A stretch of DNA of 64,000 bases from contig JAJVIF010000003.1 of NCBI GenBank assembly GCA_022072165.1, positions 62,001 through 126,000 of the forward strand, written 5' to 3'. Made by a program: the position numbers and the translations under genes. The notes under the pieces were generated by a model. The model saw only the letters and a list, made by a program, of their open reading frames with translations, did not search any database and was not told the DNA's origin. The DNA is from a bacterium. Its GTDB lineage: Bacteria > JAJVIF01. Each line of letters begins with the position of its first letter. Position 1 is the stretch's first letter. Shown one piece after another: positions 42,488 to 50,475 of this stretch.

Positions 42488-43462
42488 ATGCAGGCGATTC
42501 TCATCGCAGGGGGGGCCGGGACCCGTCTGCGTCCCTACACCCTCCACACGCCGAAGCCGCTTCTGGCACTCTGCGGACGTCCAGTGATGGAGTATCAGCT
42601 GGACCTCCTGAAGCGGGCGGGCATCACGCAGGTGGTCTTCGCGGTCGGCGTCATGGCCGACCAGGTCCGGGAATACTTCGGCAATGGCGATCTCTTCGGG
42701 ATGCAGTTTCGCTATGCCATCGAGCCGGAACCCCTGGGGACGGCAGGCGCGATCCGGAACTGCCTCCCCCTGCTGGATGGCGAGACCACCCTGGTCTTCA
42801 ATGCCGATATCCTCACCGATGCCGACCTCGCGGCGATCCTCGCCGCGCACCGGGCCTCCGGCGCGGAGGCGACCCTGACCCTGACCCCTGTGGACGATCC
42901 GTCGCGCTACGGTGTCATCGTCCTCGATGGCGACCGCCGGGTCACCGCGTTCATTGAAAAGCCCCCCGCTGGCACGGCCCCCTCGAATCAGATCAATGCA
43001 GGCATCTATGTCCTCGAAGAGTCGGTCATCCGCGACATCCCGGATCACCGGGCGGTCAGCATCGAACGCGAAACGTACCCGTCCATGATCGCCACCGGAC
43101 GGCAGGTCCGGGGATTCTCCTGGACCGGCTACTGGCTCGACATTGGCACGGTTGAGAGCTTCCTGCAGGCGCACTGGGACCTGTTGCATCGTCGGTGCCA
43201 CGCAGCCCTCCCCGCCGCCGAACCATCTCCCGGACTCTTCCTGGGGATGCCCCTCCCTGATGGAGTACAGGTGGAAGGCCCAGCGTTCATCGATTCGGGC
43301 GTCCGCTTCGATGGCCCCTGTCAGATTGGCCCCGAGGTCTGCTTCAATGAAGGCGCTCGCATCGCACCGGGGGCGGTGTTGCAGCGGGTGGTTGCCCTGC
43401 CAGGAGCCCGGGTCCCGGCCGGGACCTGGACCAATGAAATCTTCGGGGCGGATCACGACTAG
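42488..43462 (+). CDS. Sugar-1-phosphate nucleotidyltransferase (GDP-mannose pyrophosphorylase-like)
   Basis: A 324-residue protein. The N-terminal Rossmann-like nucleotidyltransferase domain has AILIAGGAGTRLRPYTLHTPKPLLALCGRPVM (pyrophosphorylase signature with catalytic Arg and Lys), EPLGTAGAIRNCLPLL, LVFNADILTD, DPSRYGVIVLD, FIEKPPAG, NAGIYVLE and GYWLDIGTVESFLQAH. The C-terminal ~90 residues have hexapeptide-like left-handed helix repeats (VQVEGPAFIDSGVRFDGPCQIGPEVCFNEGARIAPGAVL). It makes a nucleotide sugar, probably GDP-mannose or a close relative, from sugar-1-phosphate and NTP, feeding the glycosyltransferases encoded nearby. Exact sugar and base cannot be decided by eye. Confidence 0.88.
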   Translation: MQAILIAGGAGTRLRPYTLHTPKPLLALCGRPVMEYQLDLLKRAGITQVVFAVGVMADQVREYFGNGDLFGMQFRYAIEPEPLGTAGAIRNCLPLLDGETTLVFNADILTDADLAAILAAHRASGAEATLTLTPVDDPSRYGVIVLDGDRRVTAFIEKPPAGTAPSNQINAGIYVLEESVIRDIPDHRAVSIERETYPSMIATGRQVRGFSWTGYWLDIGTVESFLQAHWDLLHRRCHAALPAAEPSPGLFLGMPLPDGVQVEGPAFIDSGVRFDGPCQIGPEVCFNEGARIAPGAVLQRVVALPGARVPAGTWTNEIFGADHD

Positions 43463-43484
43463 CGGCTGCCGTGACAGCAGCCGC
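43462..43484 (+). terminator. Hairpin overlapping the nucleotidyltransferase stop codon
   Basis: GCGGCTGC (43462-43469) pairs with GCAGCCGC (43477-43484) around a 7-nt loop. No T-run follows. Confidence 0.5.
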
Positions 43485-43523
43485 CCGGTACTCATCAATG
43501 CGTGTCCCGTTCGCTGCGGCGAC

Positions 43524-44513
43524 TCACTCGATGTTCAGTCGCAGCGTCGCGAGGGGAACTACGGCCGGTGGGTCGGCTGGCGTTGTCTGCAGCATCACGA
43601 GGCTGGCTTCAGCTGTCGCGGCATCACTGAAGCGATACCAGAGCTCCACGCTTTCCGGAATCCAGGGCTTGATCGTGATGCGCACCTGATCGCCAGCACC
43701 ATCGCAGGCGAGAGCGACACCCGTCTCTTCCGGACCCAGAGGAGCTGATGACGGAAGCACCTGGTAGCTGGCGGGGGCCAGGCGCAGAGCCGCCAGCGCC
43801 TGGTCCCACGAGTCGGGCCAGGTGCCGTATTCCTGACGATAATGAGTAAGCAGCGCCTGAGTGCTGACGCGGAGCGCACCCACCGCCCGATCCCGCATTT
43901 CACCGGACACATTGAGGTAACTCATGACCGGATAGGTCTTACCCTGCGCGACCTGGCTGCTCCGGAACTCGAGCAGCTCGACCCGGGGTGTCCGCTCCAG
44001 CCCATGCACACTGATAAAGGTGTCAGTTTCCGCCTGCCATTCTGGTGTGCGCGCGATCTGCAACGTCGCCGGGGTTAACGGAGAATGACGAAGCGCTTCC
44101 GGAAAGCCAAACGTCACCTGGTCCGCCGCAGCAAAGACACCAACGGCATCGGACTCCAGCGGTGACATGCCATCCCAGGCGATGAGCCGCGCTGGCTGCT
44201 GATTGGCGGTAGTCGGGACATGACACAGCAGTCCACTGTCGATCAGGGCCTGCCCCGATGCGGGCCATTCCCCCGTCGCCACGAAGTAGTTCCTGACGCT
44301 GTTTTTGTATTCCTGGCTCAGCACCATGGAATGCCGCATATCCGGGGTCAACAATGATGAGGTCGAGGCGGCCTCCTCGCCGGACCGGTCCGGCACGGCA
44401 GCGCTCGATGGGGCGGGAGCGGTGGACTCCGGTCGCTTCGTGCTCTGGCATCCCAGCAGCAGAGCGGTGGTGACACTGGCAGTCGCCAGCAGGCTCATCA
44501 GAGATCGCAGCAT
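43524..44513 (-). CDS. Lipoprotein of the second Cys-rich/lipoprotein locus
   Basis: A 329-residue lipoprotein with an AAAGGAG ribosome site before the ATG. The signal peptide ends L-L-G-C (Cys22), followed by a Ser/Ala/Pro linker. Two similar helical segments, NSVRNYFVATGEWPASGQALIDSGLL (~70-95) and ALLTHYRQEYGTWPDSWDQALAALRL (~225-250), share the pattern helix-G-x-WP-helix. The second also resembles a segment in the lipoprotein at 11868-12905. The pattern recalls pseudopilin-like or DUF-type exported proteins but no prepilin site exists. Upstream on the same strand lies a frameshifted Cys-rich exported gene, the same pairing as at 11555-13396. Function is unknown; it is probably displayed outside the membrane. 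Confidence 0.75.
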   Translation of the reverse strand: MLRSLMSLLATASVTTALLLGCQSTKRPESTAPAPSSAAVPDRSGEEAASTSSLLTPDMRHSMVLSQEYKNSVRNYFVATGEWPASGQALIDSGLLCHVPTTANQQPARLIAWDGMSPLESDAVGVFAAADQVTFGFPEALRHSPLTPATLQIARTPEWQAETDTFISVHGLERTPRVELLEFRSSQVAQGKTYPVMSYLNVSGEMRDRAVGALRVSTQALLTHYRQEYGTWPDSWDQALAALRLAPASYQVLPSSAPLGPEETGVALACDGAGDQVRITIKPWIPESVELWYRFSDAATAEASLVMLQTTPADPPAVVPLATLRLNIE

Positions 44514-44588
44514 GGTTACAGACTCCTTTGATGGGGAACAGTTAACAGAGGACAGATGGCCTGACTCCCGTATGAGGAGATACCGACC

Positions 44589-45055
44589 CTACTCTTCAGG
44601 TTCACAGCACTCAGGGTTGCTTTCAGGGCAATCTGCAACCAGTGCAAAGGTCCCCCCAGGGCAGGAACCTTGATTGCAGATCCCAGGCGGATTGAGGCAC
44701 CAGTAGTCGCACTTGCGATTGCCGAGTGGGAGGCTGACGGTATCACAGGCTCCGATATGCACGGTCCCGCCGAACCTGGGCTCGGGACATTCGCTATCTT
44801 CGCCAACACACTCGATAAATCGAAGCTCGGTTCTACGCAGAGTGCCACCCCGTGAAAGCAGGTGCCAAACGAGCACTCCGGAATACAGGGCCAGACTGTG
44901 TAGTTCGCTTCAGGCACAAGCTCGTAGCAACAGCCTGACGCGAGCACTGGCCGCACCGCCAGCACCGGAAGGGCGCTCAATGGACAGAGCGCGATGATAA
45001 GGACTTGGCGAAGCCAAGTCTGTGATGGTCGAGTGATGGTTGAGATGTGATCCAT
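44589..45055 (-). pseudogene. Cys-rich exported protein gene with apparent frameshift
   Basis: The minus-strand frame from ATG 45055 (or TTG 45064) encodes a signal peptide (LIIALCPLSALPVLAVRPVLASG) and a Cys-rich start (GCCYELVPEANYTVWPCIPECSFGTCFHGVALC), then loses its Cys pattern. Cys-rich coding resumes in another frame from about 44830 to the stop at 44589: FIECVGEDSECPEP, GACDTVSLP, CDYWCLNPPGICNQGSC and NPECCEPEE. The two parts fit one protein of roughly 155 residues broken by a single indel near 44815-44850. This may be a true mutation, a sequencing or assembly error, or programmed frameshifting. No slippery site is obvious. It pairs with the lipoprotein at 43524-44513. Confidence 0.65.
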
Positions 45056-45181
45056 GTGCGCCAATCTTACCCAGATTTTTTTTGGTCAAGGACTCTTCGG
45101 AGCATCTCCCCTCATGTTGGGGATCTACTTGCGATTGAGCCTTGGGACCATCAACTCACCCGGTCCCCTCACGCCCTCCGC

Positions 45182-45187
45182 TATCAT
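45182..45187 (+). promoter_or_regulatory. Leaderless promoter -10 (TATCAT) of purH
   Basis: TATCAT ends 6 nt before ATG 45194; no ribosome site lies between. Confidence 0.55.
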
Positions 45188-45193
45188 CGACCT

Positions 45194-46759
45194 ATGGCAC
45201 ACCAACTGACCGCCCTCATCTCAGTCTCGGACAAGGCGGGACTGGAAGAGTTTGCCCTGGGGCTGGAACGCCTCGGTGTCCGCCTCCTGGCCACCGGCTC
45301 AACCGCCCGCTTCCTGCGCGATTCCGGGCTGACGGAGGTGACCGATGTCAGCGATTACACCGGCTTCCCCGAACTGCTGGGCGGACGTGTCAAGACCCTC
45401 CATCCCCGCATCCATGCCGGCATCCTGGCTCCAGACACCGATGAGGCATCGGCGGAACTGGCGACCCATGCGCTGGACCGGATCGATCTGGTGGTCGTCA
45501 ATCTCTATCCCTTTGAGCAGACCCTGACCATCGATGGCGTCTCTGAAGCCGAGCTCATTGAGCAGATCGACATCGGCGGCCCCACCCTCCTGCGAGCCGC
45601 CGCCAAGAACTTCCAGCGGGTCGCGGTGATTGTCGACCCCGAGGACTATCCGCTTCTCCTGGAAGAGTACCAGGACCGGGGAGAGCTGGAACTCGCGACT
45701 CGTCGGGAACTCGCCCTCAAAGCCTTCGACCGCGTGACTGCCTACGACATCGCCATCGCCAACTGGCTCCGGGAGACCACCCCCGGTCCCGATGCCGATG
45801 AACTCCCCGACCGCCTCTTCTACTCGTTCCGGCGTGTCCAGGGGCTCCGCTACGGGGAAAATCCGCATCAGCCGGCTGCGCTCTATCGCGAGCGGGGTGC
45901 CCATCCGGTCTTCTATGACGGCATGGAAATCCGCCAGGGGAAGGAGTTGTCGTACAACAACCTCCTGGACCTCTCCGCCGCGCTGGGGCTGCTGGGGGAG
46001 TTCCCGGACCAGCCCGCAGCGGTCGTGATCAAGCATGGCAATCCAGCAGGCGTCGCGCTGGCGGCCGATCCCCTCACAGCGTTCCAGCAAGCCTGGGCTG
46101 GCGACCCCGTGGCGGCGTTCGGGAGTGTCATCGCCATCAATCGCCCCCTGGACCGGGAGCTCGCGCTGGCTCTGACCGCCAATTTCGTGGAAGTCATCGC
46201 CGCGCCGGGCGTTTCAGGGGAGGCAGCGGACATCTTTGCCATGAAGAAGAATCTGCGTCTGTTGTGTCTGGAGCCCGACTGGGACTCCCGCCCCTGGCCG
46301 GCGTATCACGTCCGGGGCACGCCCTTCGGGTATCTGCTGCAGCGCTGGGATCGCGAGCCAGCATCGGCGGCGGTGGACTGGCGCTGTGTCACGTCACATC
46401 AGCCCACCGAGGCGCAGCGGGCGAGTCTGGCCTTCGCCTGGCGCTGTGCCCAGCATACGGCGAGTAATGCCATTGTCCTGGCGCAGGGGACCGAGCTGGT
46501 AGGGGCGGGCTGCGGGCAGCAGTCGCGCATCAAGAGCTGGGAGCTGGCGATTCAGCAGGCGGGAAGTCGGGCCAAAGGCGCTGTGGCGGCGTCGGATGCG
46601 TTCCTGCCGTTCCCGGATAACATCGAGCTGGCAGCCCAGGCGGGCATTGCCGCCATCATCCATCCCGGGGGGTCGGTGCGCGATGCCGAAGTCCAGGCGG
46701 CAGCCGAAGCGGCGGGGATCGCGCTCCTGGTCACCGGGTGGCGTCACTTCCGGCATTAG
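45194..46759 (+). CDS. purH: Bifunctional AICAR transformylase/IMP cyclohydrolase
   Basis: A 521-residue protein. ATG 45194 matches the usual start (TALISVSDKAGLEEFA). The N-terminal IMP cyclohydrolase domain (~1-195) has LLATGSTARFLRDSG, GFPELLGGRVKTLHPRIHAGIL, DLVVVNLYPFEQT and EQIDIGGPTLLRAAAKN. The AICAR transformylase domain follows, with LRYGENPHQPAALYRE, GKELSYNNLLDLSAAL, VVIKHGNPAGVAL, SNAIVLAQGTELVGAGCGQQSRIKS and AIIHPGGSVRDAEV near the C-terminus. It catalyses the last two steps of IMP synthesis using 10-formyl-THF, which FolD in this window helps supply. The leaderless promoter lies directly upstream. Length and motif order are standard. Confidence 0.97.
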   Translation: MAHQLTALISVSDKAGLEEFALGLERLGVRLLATGSTARFLRDSGLTEVTDVSDYTGFPELLGGRVKTLHPRIHAGILAPDTDEASAELATHALDRIDLVVVNLYPFEQTLTIDGVSEAELIEQIDIGGPTLLRAAAKNFQRVAVIVDPEDYPLLLEEYQDRGELELATRRELALKAFDRVTAYDIAIANWLRETTPGPDADELPDRLFYSFRRVQGLRYGENPHQPAALYRERGAHPVFYDGMEIRQGKELSYNNLLDLSAALGLLGEFPDQPAAVVIKHGNPAGVALAADPLTAFQQAWAGDPVAAFGSVIAINRPLDRELALALTANFVEVIAAPGVSGEAADIFAMKKNLRLLCLEPDWDSRPWPAYHVRGTPFGYLLQRWDREPASAAVDWRCVTSHQPTEAQRASLAFAWRCAQHTASNAIVLAQGTELVGAGCGQQSRIKSWELAIQQAGSRAKGAVAASDAFLPFPDNIELAAQAGIAAIIHPGGSVRDAEVQAAAEAAGIALLVTGWRHFRH

Positions 46760-46810
46760 CACCATGAGTCGAGGGCAGCATTGCTGAATTAGAGCGCCCT
46801 GCGGTCCATT

Positions 46811-46928
46811 TAGCGAAAATCGACAATCCATCGGAGGGGCGACCCCCGGTCGCCCGGCACCCCGACGCCCCGTCGGTGGGTCCCCGGGCCGCCACAGCCC
46901 GGCACGCACACATCCCCACTTTTCGCTA
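46811..46928. repeat. Hairpin element cluster C with short terminal inverted repeats
   Basis: TAGCGAAAA (46811-46819) and its exact reverse complement TTTTCGCTA (46920-46928) bound a 118-bp unit holding one three-hairpin element. This is the smallest and cleanest copy of the family and looks like a miniature mobile element, though target-site duplication is not evident. It lies between purH and the tRNA-Pro promoter. Confidence 0.7.
46832..46903 (-). repeat. 72-nt three-hairpin element, copy C
   Basis: On the minus strand: hairpin 1 46902-46897/46889-46884, hairpin 2 46876-46871/46867-46862, hairpin 3 46855-46848/46844-46837, with linker ACCCA between 1 and 2. Confidence 0.85.
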
Positions 46929-46942
46929 TGCGCCAGATACCG

Positions 46943-46948
46943 TACAAT
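46943..46948 (+). promoter_or_regulatory. Candidate -10 box (TACAAT) upstream of tRNA-Pro
   Basis: TACAAT 75 nt before the mature tRNA 5' end, a plausible distance for a pre-tRNA leader. Confidence 0.4.
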
Positions 46949-47023
46949 GCACCTTCGCCCTCACAGGCGGGTACCGCCCGGTACCCTCCCCCAGCCTGCA
47001 GGGTCCGCAGCAACGTCAGGGTT

Positions 47024-47100
47024 CGGGCGGTGGCGCAGCCCGGTAGCGCACTAGTCTGGGGGACTAGGGGTCCCGAGTTCAAATCTCGGCCGCCCGACCA
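47024..47100 (+). tRNA. tRNA-Pro, anticodon GGG
   Basis: A 77-nt cloverleaf. Acceptor CGGGCGG (47024-47030) pairs perfectly with CCGCCCG (47090-47096). The D-arm has GCGC and GTAGCGC. The anticodon stem CTAGT/ACTAG holds loop CTGGGGG, giving GGG. The T-arm is CCGAG-TTCAAAT-CTCGG. The discriminator A and a genome-encoded CCA end the gene. Confidence 0.97.
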
Positions 47101-47129
47101 GCCATCCGGCAGGGTCCTGTTGCAGTCGT

Positions 47130-47792
47130 ATGACATTTCGCTTCCGGTCGTTGCCACGCCGGGAGAGGGGACGCAGACTGCCTGACGTGATGGCCCCGAT
47201 CCCGGATGCCGGCTCCTCACCGTACGCCCCACCTGCCAGGGAAGTGTCCTGGCTGCGGCTGATCGGGCGCTGCGATGTTGCCCTCCTCGCGGCGGTGCAG
47301 GCACGACGCTCCCCCGCCAGCGACCGTTGGGCGGTCTGGGCCAAATGCCTCGGCGATGGCCGGTACACCCTCCCGCCAGTCCTCGTGCTCTACTTCGCCA
47401 GTCTCCCGACCGGCTGGATGTGGGGACAGGAAACCGCACTCCTCGCGTTCGTCAACTTTTTTTTCGCCGGCCTGATCACGCAAACGCTCCACATTCTCAC
47501 CCGCCGCTACCGCCCAGACCGGGGGGTCGGCCCGCTCATCTTTGAGGGGGTGCAACTACGGTCGAAGCATCGGTCCTTCCCCAGCGGACACTCGACTGTC
47601 AGCTGGGCGGTCTTTGCGATCTTCGCCCTCCGGTGCTGGCCCGCCTGGTGGCCCCTGAGCATTCTCTGTCTGTTGTTGCCACTGGCAACGACTTACTCCA
47701 GGCTTAATGACAATGCCCATTGGCCCAGCGATGTCCTCACCGGGAGCCTCATCGGACTCGGAACCGCCATGGCGTTGGTCGCCTGGGTCTAG
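47130..47792 (+). CDS. PAP2 superfamily membrane phosphatase
   Basis: A 220-residue protein. The exact start is uncertain: ATG 47130 lacks a ribosome site and ATG 47190 (200 residues) has GGAGAGGGG rather far upstream. The phosphatase signature is complete: TRRYRPDRG (K/R-x6-RP block, ~143-151), RSFPSGHSTVSW (~166-177) and YSRLNDNAHWPSDVLTG (SR-x5-H-x3-D block, ~198-214). Hydrophobic helices surround these motifs. Members dephosphorylate lipid phosphates such as undecaprenyl pyrophosphate or phosphatidate at the membrane surface. Undecaprenyl-PP recycling would suit the glycan genes here, but this is inference. It begins 30 bp after tRNA-Pro and converges on topA. Confidence 0.85.
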   Translation: MTFRFRSLPRRERGRRLPDVMAPIPDAGSSPYAPPAREVSWLRLIGRCDVALLAAVQARRSPASDRWAVWAKCLGDGRYTLPPVLVLYFASLPTGWMWGQETALLAFVNFFFAGLITQTLHILTRRYRPDRGVGPLIFEGVQLRSKHRSFPSGHSTVSWAVFAIFALRCWPAWWPLSILCLLLPLATTYSRLNDNAHWPSDVLTGSLIGLGTAMALVAWV

Positions 47793-47818
47793 CGAGCAGC
47801 TGCGATGCAGGAGCGCTG

Positions 47819-50236
47819 TCAGGAATTGCCCACGGATTTACGGGTGGTCTTCCGGGTGGCCGCTTTCTTCGCTGCGGGCTTCCGCTCCCGGGCCAGTTCC
47901 TTGGGGTCGACAATCGCGACCCCATTCTCGTCCTTGCCCGGCATCGACCAGGTGACAAAGTCGCAGGTCGGATACCCCGAGCAGCCATAGAACGCCTTCC
48001 CGGCGGCGCGTCCCTTGGAGACCCGTCGCTCGCTCAGGAGCTGGCCGCACTTGGGGCACTTGATGTCGAGGGTGTAGGGGAGCAATCCCTTGCAGGTGGG
48101 ATATGACTCACAGCCCCAGAAGCGACCGGCGCGCGAGTTCCGCAGGACCAGCTTCCCGTTGCAGTCGGGGCAGGGCGTCTCGGAGTAGATCTTCTCCTGG
48201 GGCGCGGTTGCTCCATCCCGCCCCATGTTCCGGGTGTACTTGCACTCGGGGTAGTTGGTACAGGCGATGAACTTGCCGAAGCGCCCCATTTTGATCATCA
48301 GCGTATGCTCGCATTCCGGGCATTTCTCCTCCAGCTCCTCTTCCGCCAGATTTTTGGAGTACTCGCAGCTGGAGCAGGCGATATACATCCCAAAAGGGCC
48401 ACTCTTGAGGAGCATGGGGGCCTGGCACTGCGGACAGCTTTCGCCCAGGGCCTGGGTCAGGTCCACCTGGAAGGGGTCATAGAACTCCTTCACCACATGG
48501 ATCCAGTCTTTGTCCTCGGTCTCGATCCGGTCGAGGTCCTCTTCCATCCGGCGGGTGAAGTCGACATTGATGATGTCCGGAAACTTCGCCTTGAGCAGCG
48601 CATCGACCTGCCGTCCGAGGTCCGTGGGGAAGAAGGTCCCCTTTTCCACGAGGACATACTCCCGGTCCCGGAGCGTGCTCAGGGTGGGGGCGTAGGTTGA
48701 GGGCCGCCCGATCCCCTTTTCTTCCAGCACCTTCACCAGCGAAGCGTTGGTGAACCGGGGGGGCGGCTGGGTGAAATGCTGTTCGCCCAGGGCTTCCAGG
48801 AGCTGGAGACCTTCGCTGGTCGTCACCTCCGGCAGGGGCGTCTCTTCCCGCTTCGGCAGGCCGGTGACCCGCCGGAAACCATCGAACTTGATGTCGGTCT
48901 GCGTGGCGCGGAAGGTGAAATCGTCGCCCTGAAGGGTCACGGTCCGGCGGGTGTCGATGCCGGGCTGCATCTGACTCGCGACAAAGCGTCGCCAGATCAG
49001 GCTATAGACCTTCTGCTGCTTGGCATCCAGGTACTGCGCGATCCGCTCGGGGGAGTACTGGACATCCGTGGGGCGAATCGCCTCGTGGGCATCCTGGATC
49101 TTGCCGCCCCCCTGAAAGACATTGGCCCCCGACGGCAAATACTCCGGGCCGTATTCCTCCGGGATGTAACTGCGGGCCATGCTGACCGCGTCGTTGGAAA
49201 GCCGGGTGGAGTCGGTTCGCATGTAGGTAATGAGCCCCACCTGCCCTTCCGCCCCCAGAGAGACCCCTTCATAGAGCTGCTGCGCGACCCGCATCACTTC
49301 CCGGGGGCTCATCCCCAGCTTCTTCGAGGCATCCTGCTGGAGCGTGGAGGTTTTGTACGGGGCGGGGGCTTTGATCGTGATGTCCTTCACCTGGACATCC
49401 GCCACCTGGTAGCTGGCCGCCCGGAGCCGTGTCAGCAGGACTTCGGTCTCGGCTTCCGATTTGAGGTGGAGCTGTCCCTGCTCCATACCGATCTTTTGGT
49501 CCCCGACCTGCACCAGATCTGCGAGGAACTTCTCGGCTGGACGTTCCGCCGGGGCGAACTGCCCCCGGACTGTCCAGTACTCCACCTTCACGAAGGCTTC
49601 GATTTCGGCTTCCCGGTCGCAGATCAGGCGCAAAGCCACCGACTGGACCCGTCCCGCCGACAGGCCACTCTTGATTTCGCGCCAGAGATAGGGGGAGAGG
49701 GAGTACCCCACCAGCCGGTCCAGGACACGCCGGGCCTGCTGGGCATCGACCCGGTCCTGATTAATCGCCCGGGGGGACTGGAGCGCTTCGCTGATGGCGC
49801 GCTTGGTGATCTCATTGAACTCGATCCGCTGGATGACCTGGGGTCCCTTTTTGACCGCCTTGCTGGCGGTTTTGGTCGCGGTCTTGGCGGGGGCTTTGCT
49901 GCGGGCACTCTTGCTGGAGCCTTTGGTCAGGATATGCTCCAGATGCCACGCGATGGCTTCCCCCTCGCGGTCCGGGTCAGTCGCCAGAAGGACCGTATCA
50001 GCATCGGCGGCCTCCTCCTGGAGGCGCTGGACAATTTCCTTGCGATCGGGGCTGATGCTGTACCGGAGGTGGAAGTCCTTCGCGACATCGATACCGAGGG
50101 TGCTTTTGGGGAGATCCCGGACATGGCCGAGACAGGCCCGGACCGTGAAGCGCCGGTTCTTGTCGCCCTTGAGGTACTTCTCGATCGTGGAGGCCTTCGC
50201 TTTGGACTCCACAATCACGAGGACCTTTTCGGTCAT
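47819..50236 (-). CDS. topA: DNA topoisomerase I with four C-terminal zinc ribbons
   Basis: An 805-residue type IA topoisomerase that relaxes negative supercoils. ATG 50236 follows AAGGAG. The TOPRIM domain (~4-150) has VLVIVESKAKASTIEKYLKG, LGHVRDLPKS and LLATDPDREGEAIAWHLE, then an Ala/Lys-rich insert (~104-135) before QRIEFNEITKRAI. SAGRVQSVALRLICDRE and GLITYMRTDSTRLS (catalytic Tyr in YMRTDS) follow. Four Cys4 zinc ribbons lie at the C-terminus, starting CPQCQAP, CPECEHT, CPDCNGK and CPKCGQL, followed by a basic tail (KPAAKKAATRKTTRKS). Three ribbons are common; four plus the insert are at the large end of the family. The gene converges with the PAP2 gene. Confidence 0.97.
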   Translation of the reverse strand: MTEKVLVIVESKAKASTIEKYLKGDKNRRFTVRACLGHVRDLPKSTLGIDVAKDFHLRYSISPDRKEIVQRLQEEAADADTVLLATDPDREGEAIAWHLEHILTKGSSKSARSKAPAKTATKTASKAVKKGPQVIQRIEFNEITKRAISEALQSPRAINQDRVDAQQARRVLDRLVGYSLSPYLWREIKSGLSAGRVQSVALRLICDREAEIEAFVKVEYWTVRGQFAPAERPAEKFLADLVQVGDQKIGMEQGQLHLKSEAETEVLLTRLRAASYQVADVQVKDITIKAPAPYKTSTLQQDASKKLGMSPREVMRVAQQLYEGVSLGAEGQVGLITYMRTDSTRLSNDAVSMARSYIPEEYGPEYLPSGANVFQGGGKIQDAHEAIRPTDVQYSPERIAQYLDAKQQKVYSLIWRRFVASQMQPGIDTRRTVTLQGDDFTFRATQTDIKFDGFRRVTGLPKREETPLPEVTTSEGLQLLEALGEQHFTQPPPRFTNASLVKVLEEKGIGRPSTYAPTLSTLRDREYVLVEKGTFFPTDLGRQVDALLKAKFPDIINVDFTRRMEEDLDRIETEDKDWIHVVKEFYDPFQVDLTQALGESCPQCQAPMLLKSGPFGMYIACSSCEYSKNLAEEELEEKCPECEHTLMIKMGRFGKFIACTNYPECKYTRNMGRDGATAPQEKIYSETPCPDCNGKLVLRNSRAGRFWGCESYPTCKGLLPYTLDIKCPKCGQLLSERRVSKGRAAGKAFYGCSGYPTCDFVTWSMPGKDENGVAIVDPKELARERKPAAKKAATRKTTRKSVGNS

Positions 50237-50403
50237 GGCCCACTCCTTGCAACCCGGTCTGCGCCACACACTGGTGGCATTGGTGTAGTATCAGCAGGAA
50301 GCGATGGGGTTTGTCAAGTCCCAGCAGCGCAATAGTTAAAGTATAGAGAGTCCTCCGGACCCCAGGCGCAGCGATGCAACACGGCGCGGATGCAATGGCG
50401 TTC

Positions 50404-50475
50404 GCCGGGACGGGGCGTCCCGGCACCCACCGACGCGGGCGTCGGGGCACCGGGCGACCGGGGGTCGCCCCTCCG
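50404..50475 (+). repeat. 72-nt three-hairpin element, copy B
   Basis: Hairpin 1 50404-50412/50416-50424, hairpin 2 50430-50436/50439-50445, hairpin 3 50452-50459/50463-50470; linker ACCCA at 50425-50429; CTCCG end. Confidence 0.85.

Noticed and set aside
46928-47185. Protein gene overlapping tRNA-Pro
   Set aside because: The frame runs through the tRNA and its leader; the cloverleaf is complete.
48776-50335. Open frame antisense to topA
   Set aside because: Low-complexity Gly/Arg/Asp-rich translation, no motif; topA motifs are complete on the other strand.
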